Positions 6,325-9,852 of a DNA stretch of 9,852 nucleotides are shown piece after piece. The notes under the pieces are model-generated. The model saw only the letters and a program-made list of their open reading frames with translations. It was not told where the DNA came from and did not search any database. How positions within the stretch are numbered: position 1 is the first letter of the stretch; the number at the start of each line of letters is the position of its first letter. The stretch lies in contig JBOGWA010000042.1 of assembly GCA_050693155.1 (NCBI GenBank), positions 1 to 9,852 of the forward strand, written 5' to 3'. This DNA is from JBOGWA01 sp050693155 (GTDB lineage: Bacteria > Actinomycetota > UBA4738 > CALAEC01). The translations under genes were made by a program, and so were the position numbers.

Positions 6325-6549
6325 GTGGGGCACTGGCACGGCCATCAACGCGGACACGGATCCGGCCGAGGATACGGCTACTACGGATGCGGTCCGGGCG
6401 GGCGCCGCTTCGATCGCGAGGCCTGGCTTCGGTATCTCGAGGAGTACCAGAAGGACCTCGAACAGGAGGTCGCCGACGTGGCGGAGCTCATCCGCCGCCT
6501 GAAGGAGAAGCTTCCGGACGAGCAACCGACCGAGACGGCAAGCGTCTAG
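6325..6549 (+). CDS. Small Gly/His-rich coiled-coil protein, PadR operon partner
   Basis: The 74-residue protein has two parts. Residues 1-27 are low-complexity, rich in Gly, His, Tyr and Arg (VGHWHGHQRGHGSGRGYGYY), with four histidines in the first 11 residues and one cysteine at 22. Residues 30-63 are a charged amphipathic helix with hydrophobic residues at 45, 49, 52, 56, 59 and 63, a regular 4-3 heptad pattern, so a coiled coil. The start at GTG 6325 is preferred: AGGGGG lies eight bases upstream at the end of the PadR gene. GTG 6316, overlapping the PadR stop as GTGA, is the alternative and adds three residues. Small Gly-rich coiled-coil proteins (DUF5320-like) are known near PadR genes, but I cannot confirm membership. 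It may oligomerise or bind metal; function unknown. Confidence 0.75.
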   Translation: MGHWHGHQRGHGSGRGYGYYGCGPGGRRFDREAWLRYLEEYQKDLEQEVADVAELIRRLKEKLPDEQPTETASV

Positions 6550-6564
6550 CTTTCATACAAACGG

Positions 6565-6596
6565 CGACGCCGGTGGCCGAACGGCCACCGGCGTCG
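6565..6596. terminator. Strong bidirectional terminator hairpin
   Basis: A perfect 14-bp GC-rich stem (6565-6578 with 6583-6596) and a GAAC tetraloop lie between the convergent small-protein gene (stop 6549) and the beta-helix gene (stop 6617). No run of T follows on the plus strand; on the minus strand the stem is followed by a modestly T-rich stretch (CCGTTTGTATG). It is placed to stop transcripts from both sides. Confidence 0.8.
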
Positions 6597-6616
6597 TGCG
6601 CTTCCCGATCTTCGGT

Positions 6617-7924
6617 CTAGCGATCTCGGTTCGGCTCGTGAGCGACGGACTCGTCGTAGTACACGCGCTGGCCCACGTCCTTTGTCCGGAGGTTGGTGAT
6701 CCACCAGTCCACGGAATCGCTGAAGTTCGTGGCGTGGACCCCAAAGGGGCGTCTCGTCACCCTGTTGTCGTGGATGTAGAGGTCGCCCTTGTCCACCTGA
6801 CCGAGCCGGATCCCCGCCCCCTGGCTTCCTCCGAAGAGGTCGTCGAAGATGTTCCGCTCGGCCTGGGGGGTTGGGGGTGCGCCGAGGATCGTGTTCTCGG
6901 CGATGTGCAGATCGATGTCCGTTGCCCGCTCCACGAGGATCCCGTCGAGCCAGCTCGTGAAGGCCCGGGTGTCATCGGCGAGCTGGATCAGGTTGCCCTG
7001 GATCATGAAGTGCCCGCGGGTGGTCCGGATGTGTCGCGGATCGTCTGCATTGAAGACGTCGACGAAGATCCCGGCGCCCTCCAGCTTGTTCTCACGAATG
7101 AACACGTTCGTGAAGTGCACGTGTGGCTCATTCAACCGCTCGTCCGTCTCCGACGCCGCGGTCCGGTCGTTCGCCGCGTGGTTCTGGTCCGTGTACCGGA
7201 TCGCATAGGTGTTCGTGGAGAAGACCCGGTTGTTCTCGATGTAGACCTGGTGGTACCGGAGCCTGTGGATGTTCTTGCCTGACGTGCGGCCCCGATGGTC
7301 GTGCGAGGTGTCCGCGAACGACGAGCTGTGGTTATGGCCGTGCAGGGTCGCGTCGATGTAGCCGTAGAAGATGTTCTTGTAGAGACGGCCGCCGTTGAAG
7401 CCGTCGAAGTTCATGGCCTGCCTCGAGCGACTGCCGTCCGGGTTGCCGACGACGTTCCACGCGAACAGGCCGTTCCAGTGCCGGAGCTGGCCGACGCGTC
7501 CGAACGTGTTGTTCACGATCTTGCCGGACGTCGGGAGGCCCTTGCGCGGGATGTTCTGGTTGACGCGAAGGTCCGCCACCATGTTGTCGTAGACGTTCAC
7601 CCGGTCTCCGACCCAGTTCAGGATCATCTGTCCGGTGACCTGGTTGTCGTAGATCTCCACCCACCTGCTCGTGTCGTGGATCTCAAGATGGTTGAGGCGC
7701 CAGCCCGAGATGATGTAGGGGTGGGCTTGGGAGCCGCTTCCCTTGATCACACCGTGCGCGCGGTCGAAGTCCTTGTTCTTCTCGATGAGGATGACGTCGC
7801 CTTGCCGGTACTCGTCTTTCGGCGCGGCGCTGGCGCCTCCCATGAGCGCGGCCGGAGCCGACGTCGCGACGACCGCGACCGCGAGAAGACCGATCAGCCG
7901 ACGGAGCTTGCGGGGGGACGACAT
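6617..7924 (-). CDS. Secreted parallel beta-helix protein (NosD-like/pectate-lyase-like fold)
   Basis: The 435-residue protein has a signal peptide (basic residues 5-9, hydrophobic 10-20, Ala-rich cleavage region near 33). The motif GVIKGSGSQAHPYIISGW (58-75) is typical of the start of NosD/CASH-type beta-helix proteins. Repeated x-N-x-hydrophobic turns then recur: VEIYDNQV (89-96), VNVYDNMV (109-116), GKIVNNTF (134-141), GRLYKNIF (179-186), VYIENNRV (227-234), VFIRENKL (274-281), LHIAENTI (339-346), LYIHDNRV (382-389). This ladder of Asn-turn coils indicates a right-handed beta-helix exported to the cell surface or medium. No nitrous-oxide reductase genes are nearby, so the NosD role itself is unlikely; polysaccharide binding or cleavage is possible. 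A His/Asp-rich patch (195-210) interrupts the coils. The start at ATG 7924 has AGGAGGT six bases upstream. Confidence 0.85.
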   Translation of the reverse strand: MSSPRKLRRLIGLLAVAVVATSAPAALMGGASAAPKDEYRQGDVILIEKNKDFDRAHGVIKGSGSQAHPYIISGWRLNHLEIHDTSRWVEIYDNQVTGQMILNWVGDRVNVYDNMVADLRVNQNIPRKGLPTSGKIVNNTFGRVGQLRHWNGLFAWNVVGNPDGSRSRQAMNFDGFNGGRLYKNIFYGYIDATLHGHNHSSSFADTSHDHRGRTSGKNIHRLRYHQVYIENNRVFSTNTYAIRYTDQNHAANDRTAASETDERLNEPHVHFTNVFIRENKLEGAGIFVDVFNADDPRHIRTTRGHFMIQGNLIQLADDTRAFTSWLDGILVERATDIDLHIAENTILGAPPTPQAERNIFDDLFGGSQGAGIRLGQVDKGDLYIHDNRVTRRPFGVHATNFSDSVDWWITNLRTKDVGQRVYYDESVAHEPNRDR

Positions 7925-8044
7925 GAACCCACCTCCTCGAGAGAATGTGACACGAAAATCCTCTCACACCCATCGATCGTTCGCCAGCGGACAAATGGGA
8001 CATGGCTGGCTGGAGCGTGAGGAGCGAGTACCCTGCGTCACACA

Positions 8045-9409
8045 GTGGCCAAGGTCGCCGGCATGACCCCGCAACTCGTCATCCGGAGCTACCTCGTCAT
8101 TTCCGGGCTCTTCACGCTCTCCGCCTCGATTATCTGGGGCGTCAACACCCTCTTCCTTCTCAACGCCGGGCTCGACATCTTCGAGGTGTTCATCGCGAAT
8201 GCCGCCTGGACCGCCGGTATGGTCGTCTTCGAGATCCCGACCGGACTGCTTGCCGATACACGCGGACGCCGCGCCTCCTTCCTTCTCTCGGTCTCCGTGT
8301 TGGGAGTCGGGACGCTCGCCTACGTCGGGATCGCAGCGATCGAGGGTGGAGTCATTCTGTTTGCGATCGTCTCGGTCGTCCTGGGACTCGGCTACACGTT
8401 CTATTCCGGCGCGGTTGAGGCCTGGGTCGTGGATGCGCTGCACGCGACGAAATACCGCGGCGACCTCGATCGGGTCTTCGCCAGGGCCGGGGTGATTTCC
8501 GGTGCGGCGATGCTCACCGGAACGATCGGGGGTGGACTCCTGGGCACGCTGGACCTCTCCTGGCCGTACGTCACCCGAGCCGTACTCCTCTTCGGGGCGT
8601 TCGCCGTCGCGTGGGGGACGATGAAGGATCTCGGGTTCACTCCTCGGACCATGCAAACGAATGCGATCGCCCGGGAGATGCGTGGTGTTGCCCGGGCCAG
8701 TGTGAAGTTCGGATGGCGGCAGCCTTCGGTGCGGCTCATCATGCTCGCTTCGTTCGTGCAGTTCGGCGTGTTCGCCTGGGCCTTCTACGCGTGGCAGCCG
8801 TACCTGCTCGAGCTGCTCGGGCGGAACCTGATCTGGGTGGCGGGACTGTTCGCCTCGCTGATCGCCCTCATGCAGATCGTGGGGAGCTCGATCGTTGGCA
8901 AGATCGCGAAGCCGGGTGGGCGTCGCACCTCGATCATGCTCGCGGCCGCGGTCGGGATCGCCGTTGCGTTCGCGGGGATGGGTCTTACCGACAACTTCTG
9001 GCTCGCAGGCGGGCTCTTCCTTGCTGCCACCCTCGTCGCGTCGGTCGCGGGCCCGGTCAAGCAGGCGTACCTGCATCAGAAGATTCCGTCGGCCCAGCGC
9101 GCTACGGTGGTTTCTTTCGACTCCCTCTTCGGGAGCCTCGGTTCGGTGTTCACGCAGACGGGACTCGGCTACCTCTCTCGAGCCCGCTCGATTGCGATCG
9201 CGTTCGTCGTCAGCGGTGTCTACGCGACCGTTGCGATTCCGATCACCTCAGGTATTCGTCGGCTGCGGGAACGTGCGGACCGGATCGCGGGCAGAGGCGT
9301 GGAGGACGGCGGGCCGGTCAAGAAGGTCCCCCGCGCCAAGAAGGCGCCGCGGAAGGCCGTGAAGACCGCCTCGGCAGCTCGCAAACGGGGAGCGAAGAGT
9401 CGGGTTTGA
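8045..9409 (+). CDS. Major facilitator superfamily (MFS) transporter with basic C-terminal tail
   Basis: The 454-residue protein has about twelve predicted helices. Motif A of MFS antiporters, GLLADTRGRR, is at 67-76 between helices 2 and 3. SGAVEAWVVDAL (121-132) and IPSAQRATVVSFDSL (347-361) recur in drug-efflux-like MFS proteins. It probably exports a small molecule by proton exchange; the substrate is unknown. Residues 424-454 form a tail with 13 Lys/Arg and no acidic residue, rich in KKAP/KAVK-like repeats, unusual for this family. GTG 8045 lies 10 bases after a possible -10 box, TACCCT (8029-8034), suggesting a nearly leaderless mRNA. ATG 8063, with AAGG seven bases upstream, is an alternative that drops six residues. 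The 120-base gap to the divergent beta-helix gene holds nothing else clear. Confidence 0.9.
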   Translation: MAKVAGMTPQLVIRSYLVISGLFTLSASIIWGVNTLFLLNAGLDIFEVFIANAAWTAGMVVFEIPTGLLADTRGRRASFLLSVSVLGVGTLAYVGIAAIEGGVILFAIVSVVLGLGYTFYSGAVEAWVVDALHATKYRGDLDRVFARAGVISGAAMLTGTIGGGLLGTLDLSWPYVTRAVLLFGAFAVAWGTMKDLGFTPRTMQTNAIAREMRGVARASVKFGWRQPSVRLIMLASFVQFGVFAWAFYAWQPYLLELLGRNLIWVAGLFASLIALMQIVGSSIVGKIAKPGGRRTSIMLAAAVGIAVAFAGMGLTDNFWLAGGLFLAATLVASVAGPVKQAYLHQKIPSAQRATVVSFDSLFGSLGSVFTQTGLGYLSRARSIAIAFVVSGVYATVAIPITSGIRRLRERADRIAGRGVEDGGPVKKVPRAKKAPRKAVKTASAARKRGAKSRV

Positions 9410-9434
9410 AAACTCGCGCGCCCGCTACTAGGCT
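9406..9434 (+). promoter_or_regulatory. Promoter of the DUF4399 lipoprotein gene
   Basis: TTGAAA (9406-9411) and TAGGCT (9429-9434) are separated by exactly 17 bases, a good sigma70-type promoter. The -35 box contains the TGA stop of the MFS gene and the -10 box lies in the loop of the hairpin at 9416-9443. Transcription would begin near 9441, giving a leader of about 46 bases. Confidence 0.6.
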
Positions 9435-9443
9435 CGGGCGCGC
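9416..9443 (+). terminator. Hairpin terminator after the MFS gene
   Basis: GCGCGCCCG (9416-9424) pairs perfectly with CGGGCGCGC (9435-9443) around a 10-base loop, beginning six bases past the MFS stop codon. No T-run follows, so termination may rely on the GC stem alone. A second small hairpin, CGGGG (9444-9448) / CCCCG (9454-9458), follows directly. Confidence 0.6.
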
Positions 9444-9486
9444 CGGGGTGTTGCCCCGAGTTCTCACCCGAAGAGAGAGGGGAAGA

Positions 9487-9852
9487 ATGAGTCGCAGGCT
9501 GCTACCGATTGCGATCGCTTCCGCCGGGCTCCTGCTCCTGGCGGCGTGCAGCAATGCGCTCGCGGACAACCCACGCGTGTTCTTCGGGGAGCCGAAGCAC
9601 GGCGCCGTCGTCACGAGTCCGGTCTTCATCGCGATGGAGGCGGAAAACTTCACGATCGAGCCGGCGGCTCGCGGTGTTCACGAGGGCGCTGGACATTTCC
9701 ATCTCATGGTCGACACGCCCTGTGTTCCCTTCGGCATGACGGTTCCCGCGGACGAGAACCATCTGCACTTCGGAAACGGGACCGACGTCTGGTCACTGAT
9801 CCTGGAGCCGGGCGAGCACTCCCTCTGCTTGCAGGCCGGCGACGCCGCGCAC
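9487..9852 (+). CDS. Lipoprotein with DUF4399 domain, N-terminal part (cut by window edge)
   Basis: The first 122 residues are present and the frame is still open at the edge. The signal peptide ends in a lipobox, LAAC, with C21 the residue to be lipidated, so the mature protein is anchored on the outer face of the membrane. From about residue 31 it follows the DUF4399 pattern: PKHGAVVTSPV (36-46), the His motif GHFHLMVD (69-76), then PADENHLHFGNG (87-98) and EPGEHSLCLQAGDAAH at the edge. The function of DUF4399 is unknown; the conserved histidines could bind metal, which is inference. C79 and C114 may form a disulfide. The start at ATG 9487 is supported by AGGGG four bases upstream and by beginning a proper signal peptide. 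The gene has its own promoter at 9406-9434. Confidence 0.88.
   Translation, partial: MSRRLLPIAIASAGLLLLAACSNALADNPRVFFGEPKHGAVVTSPVFIAMEAENFTIEPAARGVHEGAGHFHLMVDTPCVPFGMTVPADENHLHFGNGTDVWSLILEPGEHSLCLQAGDAAH

Noticed and set aside
6617..7924. Calling the beta-helix protein NosD (nitrous oxide reductase maturation)
   Set aside because: Only the fold signature is shared; no nosZ, nosF, nosY or nosL genes are near.
6596..8020. Two long plus-strand open frames opposite the beta-helix gene
   Set aside because: They are Val/Asp/Arg-rich shadows; the minus strand has a signal peptide, a strong ribosome site and recognisable repeats.
7964..9076. A 370-codon open frame on the minus strand opposite the MFS gene
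   Set aside because: Its protein is low-complexity (Arg, Glu, Asp, Gly, His) with no family features, as expected for the antisense of a GC-rich gene; the plus-strand MFS protein is clear.

Overview
The window is about 9.9 kb of GC-rich, densely packed bacterial DNA carrying ten genes: eight complete and two cut by the window edges. High GC, frequent GTG starts, -10 boxes of the TAnnnT type lying very close to start codons, a DrrB-like ABC-2 permease pair and a CFP30B/Rv0577-like double-VOC protein all suggest an actinobacterium, probably an uncultured soil or environmental lineage. This placement is inferred from gene content and signals; no phylogenetic marker gene is present.

Layout. Positions 1-1116 (+) hold the end of one ABC-2 permease and a complete second one, joined by an ATGA stop/start overlap; the ATPase is presumably upstream of the window. 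A two-domain VOC/glyoxalase-fold protein (1129-1911, -) converges on them. It diverges from a NiCoT-type nickel/cobalt transporter (about 2057-2935, +) with a histidine-rich cytoplasmic loop and a TTGCAA palindrome in its promoter. A 77-residue two-helix membrane protein (2942-3175, -) converges on the transporter and diverges from a zinc-dependent alcohol dehydrogenase (3250-4293, +). A secreted BNR/Asp-box beta-propeller protein follows (4373-5824, +). Next is a probable two-gene operon (5921-6549, +) of a PadR-family regulator and a small Gly/His-rich coiled-coil protein, closed by a 14-bp terminator stem. A secreted parallel beta-helix (NosD-like fold) protein reads leftward (6617-7924, -). 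An MFS transporter with a very basic tail (8045-9409, +) and the start of a DUF4399 lipoprotein (9487 to the edge, +) end the window.

How the genes work together. Apart from the permease pair and the PadR/coiled-coil pair, these look like separately transcribed genes rather than one pathway. They are mostly envelope or exported functions: two transporters besides the ABC pair, two secreted repeat proteins, one lipoprotein and one small membrane protein. No mobile element, CRISPR array, tRNA or rRNA was seen. No clear new multi-gene system is evident. The most distinctive elements are the PadR plus small-protein operon with a near-perfect palindrome over its promoter, the nickel-transporter promoter palindrome, and a promoter laid over the stop codon and terminator between the last two genes.
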